Source: Hyphodiscus hymeniophilus | Taxonomy: Eukaryota; Ascomycota; Leotiomycetes; Helotiales; Hyphodiscaceae | DNA: 64,000 nucleotides | Assembly (NCBI GenBank): GCA_016508695.1 | Contig: VNKQ01000013.1 | Span: 1,473,730-1,537,729 of the forward strand | Reading direction: 5' to 3' | In this document: positions 1 to 12,050 of the stretch, in pieces | How positions within the stretch are numbered: the stretch's first letter is position 1 | Layout: each line of letters starts with the position of its first letter | Notes under the pieces: generated by a model | What the model saw: the letters and a program-made list of their open reading frames with translations, nothing else | What the model was told of the DNA's origin: nothing | The model's database searches: none | Position numbers and translations under genes: made by a program

Positions 1-1932
1 AGCCACCAATGCAAGAAGAGGACATCTCTCCTATGGCAGCTGCAAAATCCCGGTCTGTCCCGCAATTCCTGCTGGGATCAAGAGATTGTCCGTCAATGCA
101 GAAGGAGGATTTGAACCACTCGTACAACTCTTCTGACTCCTGTGTTGTCATGTCGAGAGTCTCAACGGTGCTGTTGATGAGCATTTCCGTCCAGTCGAGG
201 GCGGTTTTTATACGTGTATGGAGAGTTCCCAATCCTTGGATGTCTCGCTTTTGAACTACCAATAAATAGTCAGTCAGTTATTGAAGTTCAGAGATAATAA
301 TAAAGCGAAAGTGGTTGTGAACTTACGCTGAGCTTTCGCGACTAAAGCGTGGTCCTGCTGGGGTTCCGACTTGTTGTTCCACCAATCCTCAAGCTTCTCA
401 ATAATACCCCGCGATTTCCAAGCCCCCATTTGGGCATTGTATACCCTTGCGCTCTCGAAGCTCTCCCCGTCGACTTCATTCTCACTTATTCGCTGCAGAG
501 TCTGAGCCTCGGCCGCCACTCCAATCACATTATCGAGATCTTTGGAGGCTGTGCTGAGCAAGTGGGACAGAGACTGAAGTTGTTCTTTGAGTAGCGCGAG
601 AAAGTCCACAGAGTCTGCAGCGGCCACTTGAAAAGCGATTGCACGATTCTGCAACACTTTGCTTTCCATAGGATATGAAAGGATGTGCAAGCAGTATTTT
701 GGTCTGAGATCGAGACTCCGAGTCGATTTCAAGCATTCGACTTCGTTATTGAGAGCGGATCGTAGGGACCAAGCTAGTGTGCAGAATACAACTGAGCTTC
801 TTCCTCCAAAGGGGAGGTGTACGATGCAGGACTTGGCGGCGACATCAATGACCCATTGCGCTGAAGAAATCGAGGAGTCCATCTCTAACTGGACCCTGTC
901 GCTGAGATTTGGATCGACTACCATTTTCATCATCTGCTTTATAACTGCTGCCAGGCGATATCTGATGGTGCCAACAGATTTATTGACACCTCTTCGATAG
1001 GATTCCAAACTGCCATCCAGGGTGTTCAACATACCACGAAGGCTGCTATACTTTTGAACAAGTATATCCTTATTTGGAAGCTTGGATGCTTTTGACACAG
1101 CAATCGATCTGTAGACATCACTCTTGATGACTGACATAATCTGTCGTGTACGATACACATCCACAGAAATGTTCTGCAATTGCACAAAGTTGTCCAGAAC
1201 ACCGGGCAGTGAATCGCTGAGCTCAGTATTCGGTTTCGGTAATACAACATCTACCCGGATGGGCACCACATTGGACTTAGGCTCAGACCCAGAAGTGAAG
1301 ATGGAAGTGGCTGCCGAATACCATGGTCCAACAACTGCGACGAAAGGGGTAGTGAGACCGACGACTACTGGGGCAATAGTACCAACCGCAGGAATCTTGG
1401 CAAAATAATCGGAAGCACCCGACTTCAGGAATTCCCAGAGCCATGCGATTAGAAATGCCAGTAGAAGTGCGGAAAAGAGGATTCCGGAAAAATACCCAAT
1501 TATCGTTCGTGGCAGCCAGAAGTATCTACTGAACCATAAATGCTGAGAGCGTGATAATATAAGACAGATTATGCTCCATATCAGTCGTAGCTTCCTGGCG
1601 ATGAAGCTTGGGGCATATTGGGGAAAGCGTTTCATCAGGTCGACTTGGACCACATCTCGTAGTCGTGTGCCGTCGACCCTTTTCGCCAAGTAATGTTCCA
1701 CCAATCGAGCACGATACCATTTCAATATCAGGCCATCTCCCTCTTCCGTATCGCTTTCATCAGTGTTTTCCTGGTACATCTGGAAGATGACATCGCTGAC
1801 CAAGAATGGATCGAAGGCAGATAGCTGGCCACCGTAGTCTTTCAGGTATTTACATTTGGTTTCCCTCCAGTCAGTGATATGGTTGTTTGTATTTGCGCTA
1901 AAGTCGTCAAAGGCCTTTGAGAACGACGGCAT
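1..1932 (-). CDS. Putative multi-pass membrane protein, 3' end cut by window edge
   Basis: I do not recognise the family. Exon 1 runs 1932 to 327. A consensus intron (GTAAGT donor, TAG acceptor) spans 326-256, and exon 2 stays open from 255 past the left edge, so the C-terminus is missing. The frame is open upstream to 2244, but I chose the ATG at 1932 (MPSFSKAF) because the upstream part is low-complexity and the hydrophilic, acidic N-terminus starts there. About 100 residues in comes a cluster of hydrophobic stretches (LIWSIICLIL, GILFSALLLAFLIAWLW, then a Val/Ala/Gly-rich segment), suggesting three membrane passes. A long helical, mostly polar region follows, with no enzymatic motif I can see. 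This general shape (N-terminal tail, membrane hairpins, long soluble C-terminus) is common among uncharacterised ascomycete proteins. Confidence 0.75.
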
Positions 1933-3483
1933 ATTTGAGGAAGAGGCAGGTTTGGGACGCAATGGCGGTCGAGCTGGCAGATGCAGATCAAATGCGGCGA
2001 GGAGAATCGAGTTGGGAAGGCTGAATCGAAAGGACGAGTTGGCAGATGCAGGTATGATATGGCAAGGCGATGGGTGGGTCAAGGCTGATTTTGAAAAGAC
2101 AACCAGAGTTGTACCGAACGAGGTTGAATCTACTGTGGCACAAGGAAGACAGATCCTGTGAGGAAGTCGGTCTGGACGAAGATGCGATTTCAACGCCAGG
2201 TGCAACAAAATGACGCCACGAAAAATCAGGGGATAGTTCAACAAGAGAGGTTATGCCATGGAGTCTGGCTATTGTGTAAAGAGAGATGTTGCTTTAAAGA
2301 TTCTGAGTGCAAAGATACTTCCGGGGTAGTAAAAAATAGATATCTCGGACTTGAGAGTTTATTCAAGGAGAAGACAACGGGCATTTGAAAAACGTTCCTT
2401 ATGACCGCCACCATCTTTGAGCTTGAAAAGTTTGAGATCTGAGACAATGCCAGCCTAGGCAATTTCTTTGATGGTTTCGCGACAGAAGAAATTTGGGGAG
2501 AACAAAGAGCATAGCATCGAGAGAAAGGGACGAAACATGGTAAAGGAGACGATCTAGGTGTAACTCTCTAAGTCCAGCAGACAAGACAAACAATTTGTAA
2601 TAACAAGCTTGTGGAAGTATGCGGGGTTTCTTCTCGAAATAATCTGGAACTTTCTTGAGGCGTTCTTGACACATTTCAAACGTCTTTTCAGTCCGTGGAC
2701 CGTAGTGACAAAACAAGGCAAAGAAACCATCATCCTCTGTGCTTTGATGCGATAGCGCGCCCCCTCAAGTCGTGCGGCGAGGGTATGAATTGGCGTGGAT
2801 CTCGTGGTGTTGCTTGATCACAAAAAGATGGCCATATCATATACGGAGGAAAATGCTCGCTGCCCCACCCAAACTAGAAGCATCGATACGCACTGGCGAG
2901 CTACTTGTAAATTACTAGCGAAGCAAGGAACCTCAAACATCGGAATCGCAAAGTTGACGTTGACCACTTCAAGTAGAAATCCAATTGTCTATTGATTATA
3001 AAGTACTATCATTCGTGGTGACAACTACACGACGAACGATTAGTATTTGATATTTGCAATCTGCGATATTAGGACCTCCGACTTCGACCTGACCAATTAC
3101 GAATTTCGAGTGTAGAAGGAACAGACACAAATTCATTATGAGTTTCAAGGGGTGTAAGGAAGCCATCAGACGTTTCAATCATACAAGGAAGCTAAGAGGA
3201 ATACCGGTTTCGTCTTGGTTGGGAGAAATAAGTCAAGTCTTATAAGGAGCTTTCTTTTCTCGTGTCTTCGAATCTTAGCAGCTCGTCACTTCGAATAATC
3301 CACCAAGACCTGTGCAATCAACTTTGTACCAAACTCCGCAGCGTCCAAATATTTTCCATTGGAAGCCCCTCGTCACGCCCGTTCTTCGGCGCCGGAATAA
3401 GAATCATACCTCAGATCGTACAATATAAGTTACATAACCACCCGACCTTCATCAACGGAACAATCAGCTCGCCCTCTCTCTCC
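1933..3483. other. Intergenic, no supported gene
   Basis: This stretch holds only short overlapping open frames with no conserved motif and mostly no ATG, including a 105-codon minus frame at 2399-2716 that begins with TTG. It should contain the promoter of the membrane-protein gene to its left and of the small ORF to its right. I see no repeat or RNA gene. Confidence 0.5.
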
Positions 3484-3894
3484 ATGTTCCTCTTCACCAA
3501 GCTCTGCCTTGCAGGAATTGCCTGTCTTATCAGCCGCAGTATGTACAGCTCTAGTGAGCTCCGCGGCTTGCACAACAAACACGACAGCGTACTCGAAGAC
3601 TTTCAGGAGTTTCAAATCGCCGTGAAGGCAAAGATTCGCTATCACAACGAGCTTATTGCTCTACCAGAGCACCTCGAGAAATTGCGTCCAGCTTTCGCCA
3701 TCGCAATGAGGGAGGCAGGCATGCCGGAGGGCCAGGTTGCGCTCTGGGAACTCAAAACAGAACCCGACGAGACCGAGGGAAATGCAAGTCCGGAGGACTT
3801 GGCGATATTCATGGCGAAGACAGGTGTCACGGAGGGAGATATTCGAGGCTGGGAACTGGGCAATCTATTCCCAAAGGTGAAACATAATTTGTGA
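3484..3894 (+). CDS. Small hypothetical protein, possible N-terminal signal anchor
   Basis: A 136-residue open frame beginning at the ATG at 3484 (MFLFTKLCLAGIACLISRS); the frame is open upstream to 3262 but without another ATG. The first roughly 18 residues are hydrophobic and could be a signal peptide or anchor. The rest is an amphipathic, Glu-rich helical protein with a repeated pattern of short helices: AFAIAMREAGMPEGQVALWE is echoed by LAIFMAKTGVTEGDIRGWE, as if an about 35-residue unit were duplicated. I do not recognise a family. It stands alone, with gene-poor DNA on both sides. It may be a real small protein or an orphan. Confidence 0.45.
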   Translation: MFLFTKLCLAGIACLISRSMYSSSELRGLHNKHDSVLEDFQEFQIAVKAKIRYHNELIALPEHLEKLRPAFAIAMREAGMPEGQVALWELKTEPDETEGNASPEDLAIFMAKTGVTEGDIRGWELGNLFPKVKHNL

Positions 3895-6742
3895 GCTATA
3901 TGGATCCTTTTGTGACGTTCTGTGACTCGTTACATTTTTGAGGAGTGGTTGGGTTGTAAACTTGCAGTGGAGAGAGGAGAGGTATCCTAACTAGGACAAA
4001 TCGCCTAGATTAGACGAAGGGTGGCTCTCTTAGTCAAAAGAGTATCGAGAATAGGCCTTGGTTTCCATAGTGATGCTTTGTTTGATTACATCTATTTTCC
4101 TATCGTTAGTACAAGTGAGCTAGAGTCCGTGGGCTTCCTCAGGACCATATACTCAACCCGGACGTTCTTTTGTCTCCAAGAGTGTGCAATAGAGCGATGG
4201 GTGCGGAAATTGCTCCAGGAGCTCTATACAATATCCAGTCAGCGAAGAATGCCGCGAAAACGGATGACTTTGGATAGACGTTTGAGACGAGTTGTGCCTA
4301 ACGTTTGCTTGCCTCGCCATTTGTATGCTTCTTGCTAATACTACGGTCAAAGAGGGAGTGTTCTGCACGAGATGGAGGGGTTGGATACCAGGAGAAGAAA
4401 GAAATGGGGAAGATATCGGCACCGAGATTGCTTGAAACATAGCATGAGTGAGCAGTGAAGAGAACATAAGACAGCCATGAAGTTAGATCTAGTGGCACGC
4501 GCTTCGAAGCCATGAAGGGAGCTCCAATCAATGTCTCATCAAATGTCGATATACATGAGTGTTCCCATGTCCAAAATCAAGCAGCCAGAGACATCAGAGT
4601 CTCGTTTTGTAATCAAGCTTCCAAATCACTTTCAAACTAAATGCTATGTTGATTGAGTATATCTACTTGGATGTGATTATATACCCGTGAGGAACAACAA
4701 AAGTTCTTTGCACCCCTCGAGCTCTAATCTCGAATCGCGTGGAAGTCCATTCTTCCATGTGTTCGATTGGAGCAGGCCACCGAATTCGTGCTCGGTCCCC
4801 AGAGCGAGGATAGAGCCAGTGGGCAGCTGGAGCCCGTGGATGAGTGTTTGAGCTAAGGAAAGAAGAGTCTGGGTAGGAGTTGTACTTCGGAGAAATCGGA
4901 GGCTATCGGAAAGTCATTCAGACCGGGAACGATATCATCCCCATAAAATATGCAAATAGGGAGCGTGTTTGGCCCTCTAGCGTTTGCCTACCGGCTAAGG
5001 AATGAATATATGTCGCCTTTGCATCGTCGGGAAGTTCGAGATCATGGGGATATTGTGGCATGACTAAGAACCCAAGTCCCTATTTTGAAATACAATGTCG
5101 AAGACTCCGTGATAACTTGTGTGCCCTAAGGAACAGATCCGCGACCTGATTGACAGCCATCCTCAATCAACTTCCCCGGCGCGGCCGCGCGGCAGAGTAT
5201 AAGAACCTGCGCTATATATTCGGCTGCTCAGTCAGTGATGCGCTGTGCCAAACATGGTCCAATGTATCCGTAGTTCTCTCCGTTGTATTGCTTCTCCATA
5301 ACCAGCGTTCAGCCACTTGTAATCTTCTCATCGAAATCTGGATGCCGAACCTTTTGGTTGATAGAGAGCCCAAACTTTCAACCATGTCCCTTCGTCGGAT
5401 GAACAAGCAGACCGTTCACATATCAAAACTGCGTCGGAGTGATCCTCCTTAGTTTGTATGACATCGACAAGCAAATGGTATAGATGGGTAATTTTGGAGT
5501 GGAAGAGGACTGAGACCAAGTAGCTTCATCGAGTTTCGAGGGTGAATCAGATATTCCGGAATACATGCACTCTTGCTATAGAAGTGTCAGCCACGAAAGT
5601 TGCGGGAGATCATCTGCAGACCATCAAGAACGTAGTACTTCGAACGAGCAGTCCATCATCTCTAAAAGCGCATTGTGTCTGCCGGATGTGCTGCGTTCCC
5701 AAGTCATTCGATTGAGGCCATCTCCTCATTGCCGGATCTCCACGATCGCACTTCCCATTCCTTGGGGCAAGTAAGTCTTCATTCGCCCAGTGTTTCCTCG
5801 CTGCCAGATATGCCACATCCTCAATCTCAAGTTGAAAACATCATTATGAGTATTGCGTCTAACCTTTACGGAATCCCAGGCGGATAAGCATCGACACCGC
5901 GCTCCTCCTGCGGTCTGCCAACCGGGGAGCTCCAGGAAGGCAACAAAGTTAAGACCTTGCACAGGCAGCATGCTGGGAGGGACATGCGGCTATTGCTCGT
6001 GATACTTCTGCGGCGTATTGGAGGTTGATGCGTTTCGAGTAACCGTGACGAGGCTGAGATGTTGTTTGTTGCAGATTGCTGTCAGTTTGAATGAAGCTGA
6101 GACTGTGAAAAGGCTGAAATTGCCGATGTACTTTTTGCGGGCAAAACAAGAAGGAAAGCGGTGTGCCAGCACCGACTGAACATGTGGCTGTGCAGATTGT
6201 GGTGTACTGCAAAGCACGTGATCACATTGAAGTTCTCTCACCGTCTGTTGCTGTCCCCTTGAGCCTTGCAGCCTGGTCGTTGTTTCATTGATATCTGCGA
6301 AGAGAAACATGTCTCTAAGTATTGCTTACCCCTTCAGTATTTGACGGCATCATAGTCTCATGCCCGGGATCTAGGATTCCACACATTATTTCTACCGTGT
6401 CTTAGGATCTGATAAGCTCAATGAAAAATGTACGCTGCCATCAAAGGTCAAACCCGATTTCTTTCAAAACGGCGGGCAACCTGCATTAGCAACTCCCCCG
6501 CTCTGGTCTTTGGGCACTTGTAAGCAGCTGGCTTCCATAGCCTAGTCAGCAGCACAAGCTTTGTCTTGAAGTAAACCACTTAGTGGCAGTGACTTCTAGC
6601 TTTTCCAAGTATCAAGTGCTGCAAGTTCTTCAATGCGCAATGGCGTTCTTTCCCGTCAAGAGAATGTTCAAACATAAGAGTCACCTTCCTTTGAGGAAAC
6701 TACCGAGCCCAGAAGCTTTGGTTTCCAATAGATTTCCCCTCA
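3895..6742. other. Gene-poor stretch, nothing recognised
   Basis: About 2.8 kb of mid-GC DNA with only short open frames on all strands; none has a recognisable domain, a convincing start or consistent intron signals. I see no transposon ends or tandem repeats. It may be eroded former coding sequence, as the neighbouring remnant at 6743-7213 suggests. Confidence 0.4.
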
Positions 6743-7213
6743 GTACACTGTTCCAGAAAGCTGATGCCCTGTTGCGGGATCTGATATCTGGGGGCGCACG
6801 GCTTCTTGCGTAAACGCTTCAGTCTCCATGAACTTTATGCAAGCTCCCTTGATTCTGGATACGGTCTCGTACACAAACTCGTCCTTCATCGATCCGAAGT
6901 TTATGCATGTCCCATCAGTTTCACAAATAGAAGGAAGCTTTCGATGCCACGTGTATAGTTATCTTGGTATCTTCGATGCTTTGAACCTTAGCAGCTCATA
7001 GGGACAAAGGAAGTGCGCATGAACTCCAACTCCACCGCTATGGTTTACTTCTACAAGTGCTGTTTCTATGGATGACTGAAGGGACATCTTCGCACATGTG
7101 AGCACAGTCAAAAGGCTGTTCGAAGATTCATATATCAAAGCCCTTGGCAGCTTGGCTATTGCTGAAGATTGCTTGTAGTATTCGACGCACTTGATGATAC
7201 TATTAGTATCACT
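6743..7213 (-). pseudogene. Unidentified coding remnant on the minus strand
   Basis: Read on the minus strand in one frame, this stretch gives about 155 codons of protein-like composition interrupted by a single TAA at 6960-6962. It is bounded by TGA codons near 7214-7216 and 6740-6742. The stretch contains plausible helices and a Gly/His-rich block (VNHSGGVGVHAHFLCPYELL) followed by Cys-rich text (LPSICETDGTCINFG). It has no ATG of its own and no splice signals I trust. I cannot name the family. The open frame across a stop, with balanced codon use, suggests an eroded gene rather than chance, but this is weak evidence. Confidence 0.3.
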
Positions 7214-9529
7214 TCAAAATTCCCTTGACAGACTCTTCAACTGAGCAAGAACGCTGAAAGTCCAAGGGTCGCAACCTTGCTGAAAGCGAAAATTGTCTCT
7301 TCTATCTCCATCGCAGTGCGTTTCGTTCTCAATCCTCGCCAATAATCCAACGTGTCGTCAAAAAATCGACTTAAATACTGTCAATGTACCTGCGAAAACT
7401 TTTACAATCGACGATACCCACGGTTCCAGGACCTTCCTGCATTACATGGACCATCTCAAATTCCAGAATCTTTAATATTTTCGGTTCAAATATCAATCCT
7501 ATGCTTATACAAAGTATGCGTGTCACAACCTGTGGTGTGATAGAACACAAAGCTAATCAATACCCCAGACAATCTCGAAAAGCCATTTCTCCTCCCCGGA
7601 ACCACTGGGTTCACCAAGCAGGTTCACCAAGCAATGACCCAAACAATTACCAGAGAACCCATTGATCCAGCAACAAGAAGAGGCGCGACTTTTGACAGCT
7701 CATAGTCATCTCAAAAGCCCACTGTGACAAATTTCCATTCCAACATGGGGCTGGGAAGAATCATCCCGTTGAGAATCATCCAACCTCGAATAACACAAAT
7801 TAGCTCTCTACGAGCTTTGATCTGTCTGCCAAAACATTTGCCGAAAGCTGAGACATGGCCCAATCAAACGCATAGCTTCGCTGAGGTACTGTCGTCTAGA
7901 CACGAGACCTTCGCAGAATCACAGCCCCCACCTTCTCCTCTTCGATCAAAGCATGGTTCCAGAAATGGACTCTCGGAACAGCAATCTCACTCATCGCTCC
8001 AATTCTATAGAAATGCCCGGCTTAATGCAAAGCCGTCTACTAGAATATTTGTTCTCCGGACTCGGAACTCTTCAAAGCGTTTGGCTCTCCCCCAATTCCC
8101 TTCCATATTGCCGGTCAAACACTTTTCGAAAAGGAAACGTTACAGAATAGCAATGCTCCCAAATAATTCAACACCGGCTCCACGAGACCCAACCCTCGTT
8201 CTCCAAGGTATCCCTTACCTTTTCTCACCTTTGCTTTGCACATCCAACTTCTCCCGACACCAACACTCAGCCTCATTCAACTTGTCCCGACACCAACACT
8301 CAGCCTCATTCAACTTGTCCATCCAACCACTCTCTGACAGTATCCGATCCTCCGTGCAATATGTCTTTCACACTGCTTCACTTGTGAGAGGGAAGCATCT
8401 GACTCTGAAAAGAGGCAAATGTTAAGATGGAGAAATGATAAAGTAGATTGTGGGACCATTCACCAATGAATACATAGAAATATGTGGGATTCTTTGACAT
8501 CGATGGATTACATCTGCGGGGCATTCACGTGTTTTCTCGTCTCGAGAGGAAGTGGTTGAACTGATGGAACCAAGTGACAGTACCATAAATTAGTGGATTC
8601 ATACACCGGCGAACCTACACATTGACGGATTCCTGGCGAATCCGAACATCGATGCATCTCCCCTACAAAACAGACTCTCTCCTCACCACCACCAACACTC
8701 ACAAACGGCACGGGCAAGGTGCAATTTGTGTCTGTTGTGGGTGACAAGGAGGAAGCCTGCTAGTAAGGAGTAAGACCTTGCCTGCGTAGCTTGCCCCTAT
8801 ACAGACATGGTCATTAGATGTTTCATTCTTGAGGCTTTGTAGCTTGCCCCTGCAAACCTTATCGTAGCGAATTCTTTAGCTATAATTATACGCAATCCAA
8901 AGTGCCCAATTGAAATCATTTTAGCCAATCGTACTTCTTACCTTATGTAATAAATTTTAGAAAGTGAAAATCACCCTTACTAAAGCGTTCCCGAACCGTT
9001 CCCGAAGCGTTCCAAATCGTACCCTGACAATACTGGAAAAGTTCGCTTAATAAAGCTTTTGTCCGTTATCGATCTCGCCAGGCTAGTAGTACTTTCCTAC
9101 TTATTATTATTACTGTAAACCCCGTTGTACTTATCGGACGCCTAACCTTGTTCTCGCTATATATAATTGTATTCCCATTATTCTTGTTATAAAGCATATA
9201 ATGTCCGTACCTATTATCGCTATTATTAGCTTTTACCTATCTACCTAGTATATGGTTCTCAAGGATTTAGAGCCTATTATCAACGTTGTATTGAAGAACC
9301 TTAATAATAGCCCTACTTGTTGAGAAATATCGCTCCTTGTTCGATGTTACATTTCCTTCTCTTGCATTATAATATCATCCTTTGGCCATTACCTTCAATT
9401 AACAAGGTCAATCAACGAGAAAGTCGGCCAAACTCACTAGTAATTTGGCGGATAGTAAGTCTAATCCAGGGATCTTGACGCTATAAAGAGAGCATTTCAC
9501 GAACTAAATTACTCCATTTCCGTAGGATA
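7214..9529. other. Intergenic, partly AT-rich, no supported gene
   Basis: A 234-codon plus-strand frame at 7724-8425 lacks an ATG start and any domain, so I do not call it. From about 8870 to 9480 the sequence becomes AT-rich with many TA dinucleotides, like the RIP-affected blocks elsewhere in the window, but I cannot identify a transposon in it. Confidence 0.4.
8246..8311. repeat. 33-bp direct tandem repeat, 2 copies
   Basis: Two adjacent 33-bp copies starting AACTTCTCCCGACACCAACA and AACTTGTCCCGACACCAACA differ at one base, followed by a 9-base start of a third copy. The period is a multiple of three, so in the plus frame it would duplicate an 11-residue unit, but the surrounding frame has no ATG. 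Confidence 0.85.
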
Positions 9530-11337
9530 TTATGGCGTATTTTCATGTGTTAAAGATAATTGCGAGGTCCGGACAAAAGTTGAATCCCCTAATTGCTCGG
9601 GCGCCATAGCCTGAGCGCCTTGCCGAATACGGGACTCAGAGGAAGGGACTTCCTCAGCCCCATGATCAGCTTTCAGGATTTTCGAAGGTCGGTTATCAGG
9701 CAGGGTAGTGGCAGCATGCTGATCTTGTGAGGGATCCTGCATTATCCTACGGAGAGCAAAAAATGGATGTGTCAGGGCCTGACTTGCTGATGGGCGGTGC
9801 GACGGGTCCCAGCTAAGCAACTGGCCTAATAAATCTGCTAGTAGAGCGTGATGGTCACTCTGCGTTCCGAACATCGAAAGTTGGCTCAAAAGGACTTTGT
9901 GCACCTCGCGTGATTGAATACGCCCTCGACGTAGAGGCCCATTCGAGGGGAAGACGATATCGAAGCAGACAAGCCCAAAGCTCCACATATCAATTTTGTT
10001 ATCATAAGACGTATTTACATCTACTTCAGGGGCCAACGTGTAAAGTGGACCTATGTGTTTCTGCGTTGAGCACACAGCTTGGATGGCCTTCCTAAAGTCC
10101 GCCACGATAGCCTCAGGGGGTGCTAAAGACTTCACGAGAATGTTCTTCATGGTGATGTCGCGATGAATAAAGCCCTTGGAATGGAGACTTCTAATACCAT
10201 TTAATGGCCCGTAAAATAGAGCAGCGAACTGTGGAAGACCGAGATCTGCGAGGTGACCAGACGTTGATAGTTTCCAAAGATCTCCAAGGGAGGCCAATAA
10301 GAAAACCAAGTAAAACCTTTCCGCGAATTTACAGCTGTGGCGGTGCCCATGCTCGCAAAAGGCCTCATGTAGAACTAGTAGTCCCGAAAGGTCCTGAGGT
10401 GGAGGTTAGTCAATGAGATGAATTTGATAGATTGCCGCCTTACTTTGAGCTGACTGGGAATCCCAATTTCTTCCTTACATGCCGCCCAATTCGCGGGAGA
10501 CTTCAGATTCAATTCTTTGACAGCGAACGGTTCACCTGTCTTCTGATGAACACCAGCCTTTACCCAACCAAATCCACCATATCCAAGTGTTTCGTGCAAT
10601 ATATACTCGTGCAGCATGATAGAGCTCTGCTGCCAGGGAAATGCGAGTATGTGCTTGCATGGCGCCGGAAGGTTATGAGCGGCAAGAATTGCATTCCGTG
10701 CTGACACCCAGGAAAGATACCCGGTAACATCCACAGTGTCATACCTGAGCACAAACTCCAGTTCACCAAGTTTGAATCGATTCGAGCGCTGAAAAAGCAC
10801 ATGGCTCCTACCTGAGCTTAGACGGAGTGGTTCATTATCTAGAAAGTAGACAACGGGAAATCTGGCGTCCATAGCCGTCAACATCAATACCCCAGACGCT
10901 TTGTGGAAATGGAGGGCGGCGTGAAACCTGGCTACCCCCATTTGCAGTCGCTGCTCGTATTGAATGATCAGAACATCGATCTCAGGATTTTTTAAGGAAG
11001 ATGGGTGCCCCTGACCGCCTAGCCGCCATCCAGGGATTGAAGACACAGATTGAATATCAAGTTCAAAGTAACCATATTTACCCCCCGAAGTAGGAGGAGA
11101 AGGAGGCTCATTTTCCAAACTTTCGTCCTCCTCGGACACACGCGGGATACTCTTCGAAGTGTTTCCAGCGCTTAGTGGGGTAGATGTAAGGTGATTGTCT
11201 GATAATACACGGTAACGTATAAAAGCTTTGAAACGGTCTTGTACTGTGTGGGACGATTCGAGTAGCTCAAGTGCGCCAATTGCTTGCTTGTTTTGCGGAA
11301 TCAACCTTGCTATAGGACAAACCAAAAATCCTGACAT
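9530..11337 (-). CDS. FHA-domain serine/threonine protein kinase
   Basis: Two exons, 11337-10444 and 10393-9530, around a 50-bp phase-0 intron (GTAAGG donor, CTAAC branch, CAG acceptor); the spliced product is 585 residues. Residues about 103-200 look like a forkhead-associated phosphothreonine-binding domain (WRLGG at the start, GVARFHA at its core). The kinase domain follows: glycine loop GYGGFG at 252-257, ATP-anchoring Lys274 (FAVKEL), catalytic loop HRDITMKN at 375-382, APE at 419-421 and a DMWSFGLV segment. The metal-binding DFG is DFR (397-399), which needs only one G-to-A change and may weaken activity. The tail after about 500 is low-complexity. The family is expanded in soil and plant-associated ascomycetes, and FHA coupling suggests a phosphorylation-dependent signalling role. 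A retrotransposon gag fragment lies 56 bp upstream on the same strand. Confidence 0.88.
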
Positions 11338-11393
11338 TGCGTGGTAAGATCTTTTGCGGACAGTAATTACTAATAACTAACTTTAATTAAATA

Positions 11394-12050
11394 TTACTCT
11401 AAAGCAGGCGGTTTAGATGCTGACGGCCTGTGCCGTGAGGTGTTGATAAGCTGCCCGAAATCTGAAGGACGGTCGGACATGGCGTATCTGCAGGCGGGTG
11501 ATCCCTGGCACGCAGTGACCACTTCGTTTCCCAGGAAAGCCACGCTTCTGAGGTCAGGGGAGACGCCATATTGCAGTTGCTGTAGCTTGTTGACGAGAGC
11601 CTGGACGTTCTCGTACGTGGTTTTATCTTGGTTCTTAGCAGTGACAGATGCGAGGGTAAGGCTGTTCCATTCGTCTAGGTTGCGGTGTTGGTATCCTGGG
11701 CCCTCGAAGAAGTTGCAGATGCTGTTGCAAACGTCATTGAACGTACGCAAAGATAGCATTTGATTGAAGTAGTAGTCCTGGGCAAGTCCCTTCAGCATGG
11801 TGGGAAAGGCTTTCATGAATGCCTCTAAGGGTAGCTCTACTCTCTCACATATGTCCTTGAAAATGACCAACCTGTGGTCAGAACTGCCGTTTGTACCATC
11901 GTATCTCTGTTTGTCGGTAATGATTCTAGCGATCTCTCCGATCTGCTTGCCGTAACCCACTGTGGCACCGCCTTTGAGGTATGGTGCCCTTGGTAGGTGT
12001 GTGGTATAAATGCTTGTACAGCGGGGGGTGGGAAAGAAAGAGGGGGGCAC
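11394..12050 (-). mobile_element. Retrotransposon Gag-like fragment
   Basis: A 218-codon open frame without an ATG near its 5' end (it opens at GTG), resembling the N-terminal capsid region of fungal LTR retrotransposons. Recognisable pieces in order are a KQRYDGTNGSSDHRL entry, then FKDICERVELP, a KAFPTMLKGLAQDYYFN helix pair, and a C-terminal LQQLQYGVSPDLR...TACQGSPACRYA segment. It ends abruptly at 11394, with no zinc knuckle, protease, integrase or reverse transcriptase downstream. It is therefore a truncated copy rather than a mobile element. Unlike the AT-rich elements in this window it shows no internal stops, so it escaped RIP, is recent, or is maintained. The identification is from memory of the family's motifs. 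Confidence 0.7.

Noticed and set aside
2399..2716. 105-codon minus-strand frame
   Set aside because: Begins with TTG, no conserved motif and no splice partners.
7724..8425. 234-codon plus-strand open frame
   Set aside because: It opens at GTG with no ATG near the start, has no domain and a Ser/Arg/Pro-rich random-looking composition. It contains the 33-bp tandem repeat, which inflates its length.
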